Positions 15,522-22,420 are shown, numbered from the stretch's first letter. The stretch is 22,650 bases of DNA from an uncultured Oscillibacter sp. (GCA_902490355.1 CABUDN010000021.1:1-22650), one strand, 5' to 3'. Notes: generated by a model not told the origin, from the sequence alone. Translations and numbers: made by a program.

Positions 15522-16695
15522 CCCCGCTCTCCTCCTCGTCCAGCTCGATGCTGGCGTCGTCCAGCTCATCATATTCCTCGGAGAAGGAGGAGTAGTCGCC
15601 GAACATGCCGGAATAGGGACTCTTTTTCATGACATGGATGCCATCGGGATCGATCTTGATGCCGATCCGGGCGCCGACGGGGGAGTGGTCCGTGGTCTGG
15701 ATGAGCCACTTGAAGCCCTTGAAGTCCACGATGATGTCGTACTGCATGCCCTTGAAGGTGACATTGGTGACCGTGCCCACCAGCTGGCCCTGCTCCACGG
15801 GGACGATGTCGATGTCCTCGGGGCGGATGACCACATCCACGGGTTCGTTTTCGTCAAAGCCGCTGTCCAGGCAGGGGAATTCCCGACCGTACATCTTCAC
15901 GCACTTGTCGTGGACCATGATGCCGTCGATGATGTTGGACTCGCCGATGAAGTCCGCCACAAAGGCGTTTTTCGGTTCGTTGTAAATGTCTTCCGGCGTG
16001 CCGATCTGCTGGATGGAGCCCTTGTCCATGACCACGATGGTGTCGGACATGGTCAGAGCCTCCTCCTGATCGTGGGTGACATAGATAAAGGTGATGCCCA
16101 CCTGCTGCTGGATACGCTTAAGCTCGATCTGCATGTCCTTGCGCAGCTTCAGGTCCAGTGCGCCCAGGGGCTCGTCCAAAAGCAGCACCTTGGGCCGGTT
16201 GACCAGGGCGCGGGCGATGGCCACCCGCTGCTGCTGGCCGCCGGAGAGGGCGTCGGGCTTGCGGTTTTCAAAGCCTTTGAGGCTGATGATCTCCAGCATT
16301 TCCATGACCCGGTCATGGATTTCCTTTTCCGGAATTTTGACCTTCTTTTTTCCAGTGGGATCGGCAGGGTCTGCCCGGCGCTGCATCCGCAATCCGAAGG
16401 CAATGTTTTCAAAGACGTTCAGGTGCGGAAACAGGGCATACTTCTGAAAGACCGTGTTGATCTGCCGCTGATGGGGCGGAACGTCATTAATCCTCACACC
16501 GTCGAACAGAACGTCTCCCGACGTAGGTGTCGTGAAGCCGCCAATGATCCGCAGAGTGGTGGTCTTGCCACACCCGCTGGGTCCGAGCAATGTGAGGAAT
16601 TCTTTGTCATTGATATAAAGGTTGACGTTGTTCAATACAGGTTCGTCGTCAAACGCCATGCACAGATCACGCAGGCGAATCAACTCTTTGGACAT
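15511..16695 (-). CDS. potA: Spermidine/putrescine ABC transporter ATP-binding protein
   Basis: Cytoplasmic ATPase that powers polyamine import through PotBC, 394 residues. Walker A is GPSGCGKT (residues 38-45). The Q-loop region reads NTVFQKYALFPHLNVFENIAFGL, the ABC signature is LSGGQQQRVAIARAL, Walker B with catalytic Glu is VLLLDEPLGALD, and the H-loop is in YVTHDQEEALTMSD. The C-terminal third is a TOBE-type regulatory domain (VVIRPEDIDIVP onward). There is a basic insert of about 20 residues (KKKVKIPEKE region) between the Q-loop and the signature. The tail is unusually acidic (about 30 residues, ending DEEESGDEE). ATG 16695 is chosen because GGGGGAGG lies 4-5 bases upstream; an earlier in-frame ATG at 16821 lies upstream of both promoters. 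It is the first gene of the potABCD operon. Confidence 0.96.
   Translation of the reverse strand: MSKELIRLRDLCMAFDDEPVLNNVNLYINDKEFLTLLGPSGCGKTTTLRIIGGFTTPTSGDVLFDGVRINDVPPHQRQINTVFQKYALFPHLNVFENIAFGLRMQRRADPADPTGKKKVKIPEKEIHDRVMEMLEIISLKGFENRKPDALSGGQQQRVAIARALVNRPKVLLLDEPLGALDLKLRKDMQIELKRIQQQVGITFIYVTHDQEEALTMSDTIVVMDKGSIQQIGTPEDIYNEPKNAFVADFIGESNIIDGIMVHDKCVKMYGREFPCLDSGFDENEPVDVVIRPEDIDIVPVEQGQLVGTVTNVTFKGMQYDIIVDFKGFKWLIQTTDHSPVGARIGIKIDPDGIHVMKKSPYSGMFGDYSSFSEEYDELDDASIELDEEESGDEE
15531..15536 (-). promoter_or_regulatory. Ribosome binding site of potB inside the potA coding region
   Basis: On the minus strand AGGAGG lies 9 bases before the potB ATG. The same bases encode the Asp-Glu-Glu-Glu run at the PotA C-terminus. 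This site fixes the potB start at 15521 and makes the potA/potB overlap of 11 bases meaningful. Confidence 0.85.
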
Positions 16696-16722
16696 GTATC
16701 CTCCCCCGTTTCTGAATAAGTT

Positions 16723-16751
16723 ATCATAAATACGCCTCTTTTCTCTGTTGA
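16723..16751 (-). promoter_or_regulatory. Proximal potA promoter candidate
   Basis: On the minus strand TCAACA (plus-strand 16746-16751, 4 of 6) and TATGAT (16723-16728, 5 of 6) are separated by exactly 17 bp. Transcription would begin about 20 bases before the potA ATG, leaving a short leader that just covers the ribosome binding site. Confidence 0.55.
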
Positions 16752-16786
16752 GGGGGAACCTTTCACGTCGAAATTCAGCACTATGA

Positions 16787-16815
16787 ACTATATCGAACCT
16801 GTCCGCAAAAGTCAA
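16787..16815 (-). promoter_or_regulatory. Distal potA promoter (strong sigma-A match)
   Basis: On the minus strand TTGACT (plus-strand 16810-16815, 5 of 6) and TATAGT (16787-16792, 5 of 6) are separated by exactly 17 bp. The predicted transcript start near 16780 gives a leader of about 85 bases that contains the second, proximal promoter. The -35 starts 27 bases after the rlu stop codon. Confidence 0.75.
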
Positions 16816-16841
16816 GGGCAACGGGGCATTTCACCGGAATT

Positions 16842-17804
16842 TTACCGTGCGGAAAAGTACTTGTCCCGGAAGGGAACGGCCTCCACGCAGAACGTACGGT
16901 TTTGCAGGTAGTCCAGAAGCCCGGCGGGGGAGGAAAAGGCAAAGCGCAGCTTGTAGGAATACAGGGCCTGGCGGGTCTCGCCGTAGCGGCGGTTCACGTC
17001 GCCCCGGCCGTACTTGCCGTCTCCCAGCAGGGGGCAGCCCAGATGGGCCATGGAGACACGAATTTGATGGGTCCGGCCGGTGAGCAGGCGGCATTCCACC
17101 AGGGACAGCTCGCCCCGGGACTCCAGTGTGCGGTACAGGGTGACGGCGGTCTTGCCGCCAGGAATGGGATGATCGAAGAAGGTGACTTCCTTTTTTGCCT
17201 CGTCCTTGCGCAAAAAGCCCTCCACCCGGCCTTCGGCGGGGCGGGGACGGCCCACCGTTACGCACAGGTAGGATTTCTCCAGTTCGTGATTTTTAATCTT
17301 CTCATTGATGATCCGCAGGGTCTCGGCGTTTTTGGCGGCGATGACAATGCCGCCGGTGTTGCGGTCGATGCGGTTGCAAAGCGCCGGAGCGAAGGCGTTT
17401 TCCCACTTGGGATTCCATTCCTTTTTCTGATAGAGATAGGCCTGGATGTGGTTGATGAGGGTGTTGACCTTCTCCGTCTCGTCGGCGTGGACCACCATAC
17501 CGGGGCGCTTGTCTACCAGCAGAAGATTCTCGTCCTCATAGACCAGATTCAGCTGGGGACGGAACACGGACAAAAAGAGATTTTCCTCCGTGGGCTTGTC
17601 AAAGAACTCATCATTGATATATAATTGTAAAATATCTCCCACGCACAGGCGGGCATCCCGCTTGGAGCCCTTGCCGTTGACCTTGATCCGTTTGAGACGG
17701 ATGTATTTTTGCAGCAGGGCAGGGGGGAGCAGGGGCAGATTCCGGGCCACAAAACGGTCCAGGCGCTGTCCGGCATCATTTTTTCCAATGGTAAATTCCC
17801 GCAT
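16842..17804 (-). CDS. RluA/RluD-family RNA pseudouridine synthase
   Basis: Converts uridine to pseudouridine in RNA, most likely 23S rRNA; 320 residues, cytoplasmic. An S4-type RNA-binding domain occupies roughly residues 12-65 (QRLDRFVARNL...RIKVNGK). The catalytic domain has DKRPGMVVH (residues 98-106) and the active-site motif NRIDRNTGG with the nucleophilic Asp147, a variant of the usual HRLDxxTSG. The C-terminal LLTGRTHQIRVSMAHLGCPLLGDGKYG block is typical of RluA-class enzymes. ATG 17804 is preceded by GAGGAGG six bases upstream; a longer in-frame start at 17885 lies upstream of the promoter. RluC, RluD and other subfamilies cannot be separated by eye, so no symbol is given. The gene is transcribed toward the pot operon and no clear terminator separates them. 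Confidence 0.93.
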   Translation of the reverse strand: MREFTIGKNDAGQRLDRFVARNLPLLPPALLQKYIRLKRIKVNGKGSKRDARLCVGDILQLYINDEFFDKPTEENLFLSVFRPQLNLVYEDENLLLVDKRPGMVVHADETEKVNTLINHIQAYLYQKKEWNPKWENAFAPALCNRIDRNTGGIVIAAKNAETLRIINEKIKNHELEKSYLCVTVGRPRPAEGRVEGFLRKDEAKKEVTFFDHPIPGGKTAVTLYRTLESRGELSLVECRLLTGRTHQIRVSMAHLGCPLLGDGKYGRGDVNRRYGETRQALYSYKLRFAFSSPAGLLDYLQNRTFCVEAVPFRDKYFSAR

Positions 17805-17837
17805 GGCGAGCCTCCTCGACAAAGATGGATCGCTTTT

Positions 17838-17866
17838 ATCATAGCGAATTGCCCTGCGGTTGTAAA
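17838..17866 (-). promoter_or_regulatory. Promoter of the pseudouridine synthase gene
   Basis: On the minus strand TTTACA (plus-strand 17861-17866, 5 of 6) and TATGAT (17838-17843, 5 of 6) are separated by 17 bp in the divergent intergenic region. The predicted start lies about 25 bases before the ATG. A matching promoter for the divergent plus-strand gene was not evident in the same 83 bases. Confidence 0.7.
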
Positions 17867-17887
17867 GACTTTCAAAAGGAGGCACTC

Positions 17888-18313
17888 ATGTACGAGGAAC
17901 TGCTTGCATCCATTCAGGAACGGGAACCGTGGCTCAGGGACTTCGGACGGCAGACCTATCGGGATGCGTTCCGGTCCTATACGGAGCGGTTTGGACCGCT
18001 GTTCATGGAGGCGGTGCGCAATCAGGATCCGGCGGATCTGGCCAAGGCGCTGCTGGACGGACTGGATGCCGGCTGGCGCGCGCAGCGTTTCTGGCGCCGG
18101 GGCGTCGTCCGGGCGGAGGAGAAGCAGATGGTGGTGGTGTATCTTTCCCCCATGCTGCTGGGGCTGGAGGAGGCGGGGTGTCAAAGCCTTGCCCAGGCCC
18201 TGATGGAGCAGTGGGCGGCCCGCTGGCCCGGCGACGGGTATCGCATGGCGCCCTATGATCAGATCCAGGCGGGCTTCCGCAACGCCATCATGGGCATCGA
18301 GCTGCGGAGATGA
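17888..18313 (+). CDS. Hypothetical protein, unrecognised
   Basis: A 141-residue soluble protein that I do not recognise. It has no signal peptide or membrane helix. Its sequence alternates charged amphipathic helices (YEELLASIQEREPWLRDF, YTERFGPLFMEAV, PADLAKALLDGL) with one hydrophobic, strand-like stretch (KQMVVVYLSPMLLGLEEAG). It is rich in Arg, Glu and Trp; the C-terminal part is WAARWPGDGYRMAPYDQIQAGF. The start is well supported: AAAAGGAGG (17874-17882) lies five bases before ATG 17888, and an upstream ATG at 17825 lacks such a site. It is divergent from the pseudouridine synthase and sits 90 bases upstream of yceD. The strong ribosome binding site and clean frame argue that it is a real gene. 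No function is proposed. Confidence 0.8.
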   Translation: MYEELLASIQEREPWLRDFGRQTYRDAFRSYTERFGPLFMEAVRNQDPADLAKALLDGLDAGWRAQRFWRRGVVRAEEKQMVVVYLSPMLLGLEEAGCQSLAQALMEQWAARWPGDGYRMAPYDQIQAGFRNAIMGIELRR

Positions 18314-18347
18314 GCGGAAAAAAATGCCCGGATTTTGAAAAAAATGT

Positions 18348-18376
18348 TTGACAACTGGGGATAGACCCCTTATAAT
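18348..18376 (+). promoter_or_regulatory. Perfect-consensus promoter of yceD-rpmF
   Basis: TTGACA (18348-18353) and TATAAT (18371-18376) both match the sigma-A consensus at all six positions with the ideal 17-bp spacer. Two A-runs (about 18318-18324 and 18338-18344) lie just upstream and may act as an UP element. Transcription should start near 18383, about 20 bases before the yceD ATG. Confidence 0.93.
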
Positions 18377-18403
18377 ACTAATCGTGTCATTACGAGGTGG
18401 CTT

Positions 18404-18913
18404 ATGCTTTTTGACGTAAAACCCATTTTGCATACGCCCGGCAAGCAGCTGGACTTCCAGTTTGCGCTGGATCTGTCCGACCTGGAGTTCGGCGGCCGCT
18501 GTCCCATCAGCCGGCCGGTGGAAGTCACCGGCAGCGTGCGCAACAGCGCCGATGTGCTGAGTCTGGAGATGACGGCCCGTACCACGCTGGACGCCGTGTG
18601 CGACCGCTGCGGGAAGGAATTCCTTCAGGACAAGGAAATCGCGTACAGCTGCATGCTGGCCGAAGAGCTCCAGAACGAGGACAACGATGAAATCGTCCTG
18701 CTGACGGACGGAGAGGTGGACCTGGGCGATCTGGCCCGGACCGCTTTCATCCTCGGAATGGACACAAAAACTCTGTGCTCCGAAGACTGCAAGGGGCTTT
18801 GCCCCCGGTGCGGTGCTGATTTGAACCTGGGTCCGTGTTCCTGCAAAAAGGAAGTGGATCCGCGTTTGGCGGTGCTGGCCAAGCTCTTGGAGGACAAACC
18901 GAATAAACAATAA
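18404..18913 (+). CDS. YceD-family (DUF177) protein, upstream of rpmF
   Basis: Member of the YceD/DUF177 family, 169 residues, almost always encoded next to rpmF; the family is linked to 23S rRNA and ribosome maturation, but the exact role is not settled. The central beta-rich region includes RPVEVTGSVRNSADVLSLEMTA. Cysteine pairs resemble zinc ligands: Cys66/Cys69 (CDRC) and a C-terminal cluster Cys125, Cys129, Cys133, Cys136, Cys145, Cys147 around CKGLCPRCG and PCSCKK. An acidic patch (EELQNEDNDEIV, DGEVDLGDLA) lies between them. ATG 18404 has GAGGTGG a few bases upstream. It is co-transcribed with rpmF, which starts 47 bases after its stop codon. Confidence 0.9.
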   Translation: MLFDVKPILHTPGKQLDFQFALDLSDLEFGGRCPISRPVEVTGSVRNSADVLSLEMTARTTLDAVCDRCGKEFLQDKEIAYSCMLAEELQNEDNDEIVLLTDGEVDLGDLARTAFILGMDTKTLCSEDCKGLCPRCGADLNLGPCSCKKEVDPRLAVLAKLLEDKPNKQ

Positions 18914-18946
18914 GGACGGGCCACACTCCCGGGCCTTTGTAAGATC

Positions 18947-18955
18947 AAGGAGGTG
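18947..18955 (+). promoter_or_regulatory. Near-ideal ribosome binding site of rpmF
   Basis: AAGGAGGTG lies five bases before the rpmF ATG and complements the 3' end of 16S rRNA over nine bases. This fits the high translation rate expected for a ribosomal protein. Confidence 0.85.
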
Positions 18956-18960
18956 TCACA

Positions 18961-19155
18961 ATGGCAGTACCTAAGGGAAAAGTGTCCAAAGCAAGACGCG
19001 ACAAGCGGCGCAGCTCCACCTGGAAGCTGGCGGCTCCCGGTCTCGTCGCATGCCCGAAATGCGGTGCGATGCACCTGCCTCACAGAATGTGCCAGGAGTG
19101 CGGTACTTACAACGGCCGCGAGGTGAAGGTTGTCAAGTCCGTCGTCGCAAAATAA
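18961..19155 (+). CDS. rpmF: 50S ribosomal protein L32
   Basis: Ribosomal protein L32 of the large subunit, 64 residues. The basic N-terminus MAVPKGKVSKARRDKRRS is the family hallmark. A zinc ribbon follows with Cys31-Cys34 (CPKC) and Cys44-Cys47 (CQEC), so this is the zinc-dependent form. The GTYNGREV segment and lysine-rich end are also standard. It is the second gene of the yceD-rpmF transcript and ends at a strong terminator. Confidence 0.98.
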   Translation: MAVPKGKVSKARRDKRRSSTWKLAAPGLVACPKCGAMHLPHRMCQECGTYNGREVKVVKSVVAK

Positions 19156-19170
19156 GGATTCTGCATGCCT

Positions 19171-19208
19171 GCCAGGAGGGAAGAGTGTCTCTTCCCTCCT
19201 TGCTTTTT
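19171..19208 (+). terminator. Intrinsic terminator after rpmF
   Basis: A perfect 12-bp stem (arms 19174-19185 and 19189-19200) with a 3-base loop can be extended by two further pairs across a mismatch. It is followed by TTTTT at 19204-19208. It ends the yceD-rpmF transcript immediately before the der promoter. Confidence 0.9.
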
Positions 19209-19211
19209 GTC

Positions 19212-19240
19212 TTGCCATCCGTGGGATGGGTGGGTATAAT
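19212..19240 (+). promoter_or_regulatory. Promoter of der-plsY-gpsA
   Basis: TTGCCA (19212-19217, 5 of 6) and TATAAT (19235-19240, 6 of 6) are separated by 17 bp. The -35 begins four bases after the T-tract of the rpmF terminator, so the two elements are packed back to back. Confidence 0.85.
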
Positions 19241-19269
19241 AATGAGAAACAAGAAAGGAAGTGGAGCCG

Positions 19270-20595
19270 ATGAAACCTGTCGTCGCCATTGTTGGGCGGC
19301 CCAACGTGGGAAAATCCATGTTGTTCAATAAGCTCACCGGCAAGCGGCTTTCCATTGTGGAGGATACGCCGGGCGTCACCCGGGACCGGATCTACGGGGA
19401 GACGGACTGGAACGGGCGGACCTTTACCATTGTCGATACCGGCGGCATTGAGCCCCGGGCGGACAGTGAGATTCTGGAGTTTATGCGCCGTCAGGCGGAG
19501 ATCGCCATTGACAACGCCACGGTGATTATTTTCCTCACGGATATCCGGACGGGCCTGACCGCCTCGGATCAGGAGGTTGCCAACATGCTGCTGCGCAGCG
19601 GCAAGCCCATTGTGCTGGCAGTGAACAAGATGGACTCCACCGGCGCACCGGACCCGGATTTCTATGAGTTTTACAATCTGGGCCTGGGTGATCCCATTGC
19701 CGTCTCCGCCGTCCACGGCCACGGTACCGGTGATCTGCTGGACGCCTGCGTGCAGTATTTCCCGCCGGAAGAGGAAGAGGAGGAAGAGGATGACGCCATC
19801 AAGGTGGCTGTCATCGGCAAGCCCAACGCCGGCAAATCCTCCCTGATCAACAAGATCCTGGGGGAGGAGCGGGTGATCGTCTCCAATGTGGCGGGCACCA
19901 CCCGGGACGCCATCGACTCCCGCTTTGAAAATGATAAGGGCTCCTTCATCTTCATCGACACCGCCGGAATGCGCAAAAAGTCCAAGGTGGAGGAGGACAT
20001 TGAGCGTTACAGCGTTCTGCGGGCCACCATGGCCATTGAGCGGGCGGATGTGTGCCTCATCATGATCGATGCCACCGAGGGCGTCACGGAGCAGGATACC
20101 AAGGTGGCGGGTCTGGCCCACGAGGCGGGCAAGGCCAGCATCATCGTGGTGAACAAGTGGGACCTGGTGGAAAAGGACGACAAGACCATGGACAAGATGC
20201 GCCAGAAAGTCCGCCAGGACCTGGCCTTCATGACCTATGCGCCCATCCTCTTCATCTCGGCCAAGACCGGCCAGAGAGTGGACCGGCTTTTCGAGCTGAT
20301 CGACTATGTTTCCAACCAAGCTTCTACCCGGATTACCACGGGTATGCTCAACAACGTCCTCTCCGACGCCCAGACCCGGGTGCAGCCGCCCTCCGACAAG
20401 GGCCGCCGCCTGAAGATCTACTATATGACCCAGGTGGGCATCCGGCCGCCGCATTTTGTGGTGTTCTGCAACGACGCGCGGCTGTTCCATTTCTCCTATC
20501 AGAGATATCTGGAAAACTGCATCCGCAATACCTTCGGTTTGGAGGGGACGCCCATTATCCTCTCCATCCGGCAAAAGGGTGAAAAGGAGGAGTAA
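19270..20595 (+). CDS. der: Ribosome biogenesis GTPase Der (EngA), double GTPase
   Basis: Essential tandem GTPase needed to mature the 50S subunit, 441 residues. First G domain: GRPNVGKS (residues 9-16), DTGG, NKMD (119-122), then SAVHGHGTG. Second G domain: GKPNAGKS (183-190), DTAGM, NKWD (295-298), then SAKTGQ. A KH-like domain fills the C-terminus (GRRLKIYYMTQVGIRPPHFVVFCND). The linker between G domains is a run of glutamates ending in two aspartates (EEEEEEEDD). I use ATG 19270 because AAAGGAA (19254-19260) is 9 bases away and MKPVVAIVGRPNVGKS is the normal family start. An in-frame GTG at 19261 would add three residues and is less likely. plsY starts two bases after the stop. Confidence 0.98.
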   Translation: MKPVVAIVGRPNVGKSMLFNKLTGKRLSIVEDTPGVTRDRIYGETDWNGRTFTIVDTGGIEPRADSEILEFMRRQAEIAIDNATVIIFLTDIRTGLTASDQEVANMLLRSGKPIVLAVNKMDSTGAPDPDFYEFYNLGLGDPIAVSAVHGHGTGDLLDACVQYFPPEEEEEEEDDAIKVAVIGKPNAGKSSLINKILGEERVIVSNVAGTTRDAIDSRFENDKGSFIFIDTAGMRKKSKVEEDIERYSVLRATMAIERADVCLIMIDATEGVTEQDTKVAGLAHEAGKASIIVVNKWDLVEKDDKTMDKMRQKVRQDLAFMTYAPILFISAKTGQRVDRLFELIDYVSNQASTRITTGMLNNVLSDAQTRVQPPSDKGRRLKIYYMTQVGIRPPHFVVFCNDARLFHFSYQRYLENCIRNTFGLEGTPIILSIRQKGEKEE

Positions 20596-20597
20596 GC

Positions 20598-21299
20598 ATG
20601 GGCGCAGTGGTAGGGTTTCTCCTCTCCCGGATGGAGCTGTGGCTGGTAGCCGTAATCGCATACTTCTGCGGCTGCTTCAACGGCGCGGTCATCATCTCGA
20701 AGTATATCCTGCGGGATGATGTCCGCACCCACGGCAGCGGAAACGCGGGACTGACCAATTTTTACCGCACCTTCGGCGGCCCCCTGACCCTGGTGGTCAT
20801 TTTGTGCGATGTGCTCAAGGCAGTGGTGGCCATTCTGATCGCTGCGAAAATCGGCAGCGGATTCATTGAGGACATCACTCCGGGCGTGTCGCCGGATACG
20901 CAGGCAGCCGTCTTTTACGTGGTCCTGTTCAAGTACTGGGCGGCGCTGTTCTGCCTGCTGGGTCATATGTTCCCCTGTATGTTCCATTTCAAGGGCGGCA
21001 AGGGCATTCTCTCCGGCGGCGCCATCGCCTTGATGATGGATTGGCGCATTGCTCTGGTGGTCTGGGGCGGATTTTTGGTTCTGGCAATCCTGACCCGGTA
21101 TGTGTCTCTGGGTTCTCTCTGGGCGGGCGCCAGCTTTCCCTTTATCTCCTGGTACTGCTATCCCAACCCGATCATTGTGGTGCTGGCCTTTGTCATCGGC
21201 GGTCTGGTGGTCTGGCAGCACCGGGGCAATGCCAAGCGGCTTCTCACCGGTACGGAACGGAAGTTCAGCTTCCACAGAAAAACGGAGGGCTCAACATGA
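20598..21299 (+). CDS. plsY: Glycerol-3-phosphate acyltransferase PlsY
   Basis: Integral membrane acyltransferase that moves acyl groups from acyl-phosphate to glycerol-3-phosphate, making lysophosphatidate; 233 residues, somewhat longer than the usual 190-220. Membrane helices are evident near residues 14-36, 60-85, 105-127, 140-165 and 180-210. Family motif blocks are present in variant form: HGSGNAGLTNFYRTFGG (from His45; usually GSGNxGATNxxR) and GHMFPCMFHFKGGKG (residues 122-136). The usual GSIPxG near the N-terminus reads GCFNGA here. AAGGAGG (20584-20590) lies seven bases before ATG 20598. It overlaps gpsA by four bases, so the enzyme that makes glycerol-3-phosphate and the one that uses it are coupled. 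Confidence 0.95.
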   Translation: MGAVVGFLLSRMELWLVAVIAYFCGCFNGAVIISKYILRDDVRTHGSGNAGLTNFYRTFGGPLTLVVILCDVLKAVVAILIAAKIGSGFIEDITPGVSPDTQAAVFYVVLFKYWAALFCLLGHMFPCMFHFKGGKGILSGGAIALMMDWRIALVVWGGFLVLAILTRYVSLGSLWAGASFPFISWYCYPNPIIVVLAFVIGGLVVWQHRGNAKRLLTGTERKFSFHRKTEGST

Positions 21300-22300
21300 A
21301 AACGGTGGTCTTGGGCAGCGGCGGCTGGGGCACAGCCCTGAGCCAGGTTCTCTGCGACAACGGTCACGATGTGACACTCTGGTCCCATAATCCCGACAAG
21401 GCGGCGGCCATGGCCGAGAGCCGGGAAAATCCTCTGCTTCCGGGTGTGCGCCTGCCGGATGCTCTGCGCATCACCGGCGACCTTGCCTGTCTGGAAGGGG
21501 CGGAGATGGTGGTGTGCGCCTCGCCGTCCTTCGCTGTGCGGCAGACCGGGCGCAAGGCTGCGCCTTACCTGCGGCCCGAGACGGTGCTGGTCTCCGTGTC
21601 CAAGGGCATCGAGCGGGACACCAACCTGCGCATGAGCCAGATTTTGCAGGAAGAGACTAAGAATATCTGTAAAGTGGTAGCCCTTTCCGGCCCTTCTCAC
21701 GCAGAAGAAGTGGGTGTTCGGATGCCCACGGGTTGCGTGTCCGCCTGCATGGACCGGGCTGCGGCGCGGTTTGTCCAGGACGCCTTTATGAATGACTACT
21801 TCCGCGTCTATACCAGCTACGATATCGTGGGCGTGGAGCTCTCCGGTGCGCTGAAAAACGTGGTGGCATTGAGCTGCGGCATCTGCAGCGGCCTGGGGTA
21901 TCAGGACAATACCAAGGCTCTGCTCATGACCCGGGCCATGGCAGAGATGACCCGTCTGGGCGAGCAGCTGGGCGGCACCCGGCGGACCTTTGGGGGCCTG
22001 GCGGGCATGGGAGATCTCATCGTCACCTGTACCTCCATGCACTCCCGGAACAACCGCGCCGGTATTCTGATCGGCCAGGGAAAGACGGTCCAGGAGGCCA
22101 TGGACCAGGTGGGGGCCGTAGTGGAAGGGTATTACGCCGCTGAGAGTGTCCATCAGCTCTCCCAAAACGAGGGTGTGGAGATGCCCATTTGTGAGTGCGT
22201 TTATAAAATCCTCTATCACGGTATGAAGGCCCGGGACGCCGTGGGCGAACTCATGGGCCGCGCCAAAAAGGACGAGCTGCTGGAACGGACCTGGATGTAA
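21296..22300 (+). CDS. gpsA: NAD(P)H-dependent glycerol-3-phosphate dehydrogenase
   Basis: Cytoplasmic enzyme reducing dihydroxyacetone phosphate to sn-glycerol-3-phosphate for phospholipid synthesis, 334 residues. The dinucleotide-binding motif GSGGWGTALS begins at residue 7. VSVSKGIERDT, LSGPSHAEEV, the catalytic lysine in SGALKNVVAL (Lys187) and the GLAGMGDLIVTC block are all in family order. ATG 21296 is chosen because GGAGG (21284-21288) is 7 bases upstream and the protein then starts MKTVVLGSGG. Longer in-frame extension reaches back into plsY and has no support. The start overlaps the plsY stop (ATGA). A strong terminator lies 20 bases after the stop codon. Confidence 0.98.
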   Translation: MKTVVLGSGGWGTALSQVLCDNGHDVTLWSHNPDKAAAMAESRENPLLPGVRLPDALRITGDLACLEGAEMVVCASPSFAVRQTGRKAAPYLRPETVLVSVSKGIERDTNLRMSQILQEETKNICKVVALSGPSHAEEVGVRMPTGCVSACMDRAAARFVQDAFMNDYFRVYTSYDIVGVELSGALKNVVALSCGICSGLGYQDNTKALLMTRAMAEMTRLGEQLGGTRRTFGGLAGMGDLIVTCTSMHSRNNRAGILIGQGKTVQEAMDQVGAVVEGYYAAESVHQLSQNEGVEMPICECVYKILYHGMKARDAVGELMGRAKKDELLERTWM

Positions 22301-22320
22301 GGAAGTTTCAATAAAAAAGC

Positions 22321-22354
22321 AAACCGGAAGGACGAAGGTCCTTCCGGTTTTTTT
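22321..22354 (+). terminator. Intrinsic terminator of der-plsY-gpsA, probably bidirectional
   Basis: A 13-bp perfect stem (arms 22321-22333 and 22338-22350) with a 4-base loop runs into seven T residues ending at 22354. An A-run at 22313-22318 on the other side gives a T-tract on the minus strand as well, so it could back up the rpmB terminator. Confidence 0.92.
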
Positions 22355-22377
22355 GATATCTGCAGCAGGGGAGGATA

Positions 22378-22407
22378 GAAGAAAATCCCGGACCGAAGTC
22401 CGGGATT
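22378..22407 (-). terminator. rpmB terminator with a cUUCGg tetraloop
   Basis: A 10-bp perfect stem (arms 22384-22393 and 22398-22407) on the minus strand closes a TTCG loop in the stable C(UUCG)G arrangement and is followed by a T-rich tail (TTCTTC after the stem). It begins 13 bases after the rpmB stop codon. Confidence 0.85.
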
Positions 22408-22420
22408 CTGTTTGTCCAAG

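Noticed and set aside
15634..16719. Plus-strand open frame of 361 codons opposite potA
   Set aside because: It is antisense to PotA, which has all ABC motifs in order; the His/Asp/Val-rich translation is typical of a shadow frame.
16696..16821. Longer potA start at 16821
   Set aside because: The extension would cover both predicted promoters and the good ribosome binding site at 16699-16707, and the PotA family starts near MSKELIRL.
17805..17885. Longer start for the pseudouridine synthase at 17885
   Set aside because: It lies upstream of the predicted promoter and transcript start; GAGGAGG in front of 17804 supports the shorter form.
17823..17887. A plus-strand promoter for the orphan gene in the divergent gap
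   Set aside because: No hexamer pair with reasonable spacing stood out on the plus strand; the good match found there reads on the minus strand.
19261..19269. GTG start for der at 19261
   Set aside because: AAAGGAA would be directly adjacent to it, with no room for ribosome spacing; ATG 19270 has 9 bases and matches the normal Der N-terminus.
18625..20661. Minus-strand open frame of 678 codons across yceD, rpmF and der
   Set aside because: It runs antisense through three well-supported genes, a terminator and a promoter, and its translation shows no family resemblance.
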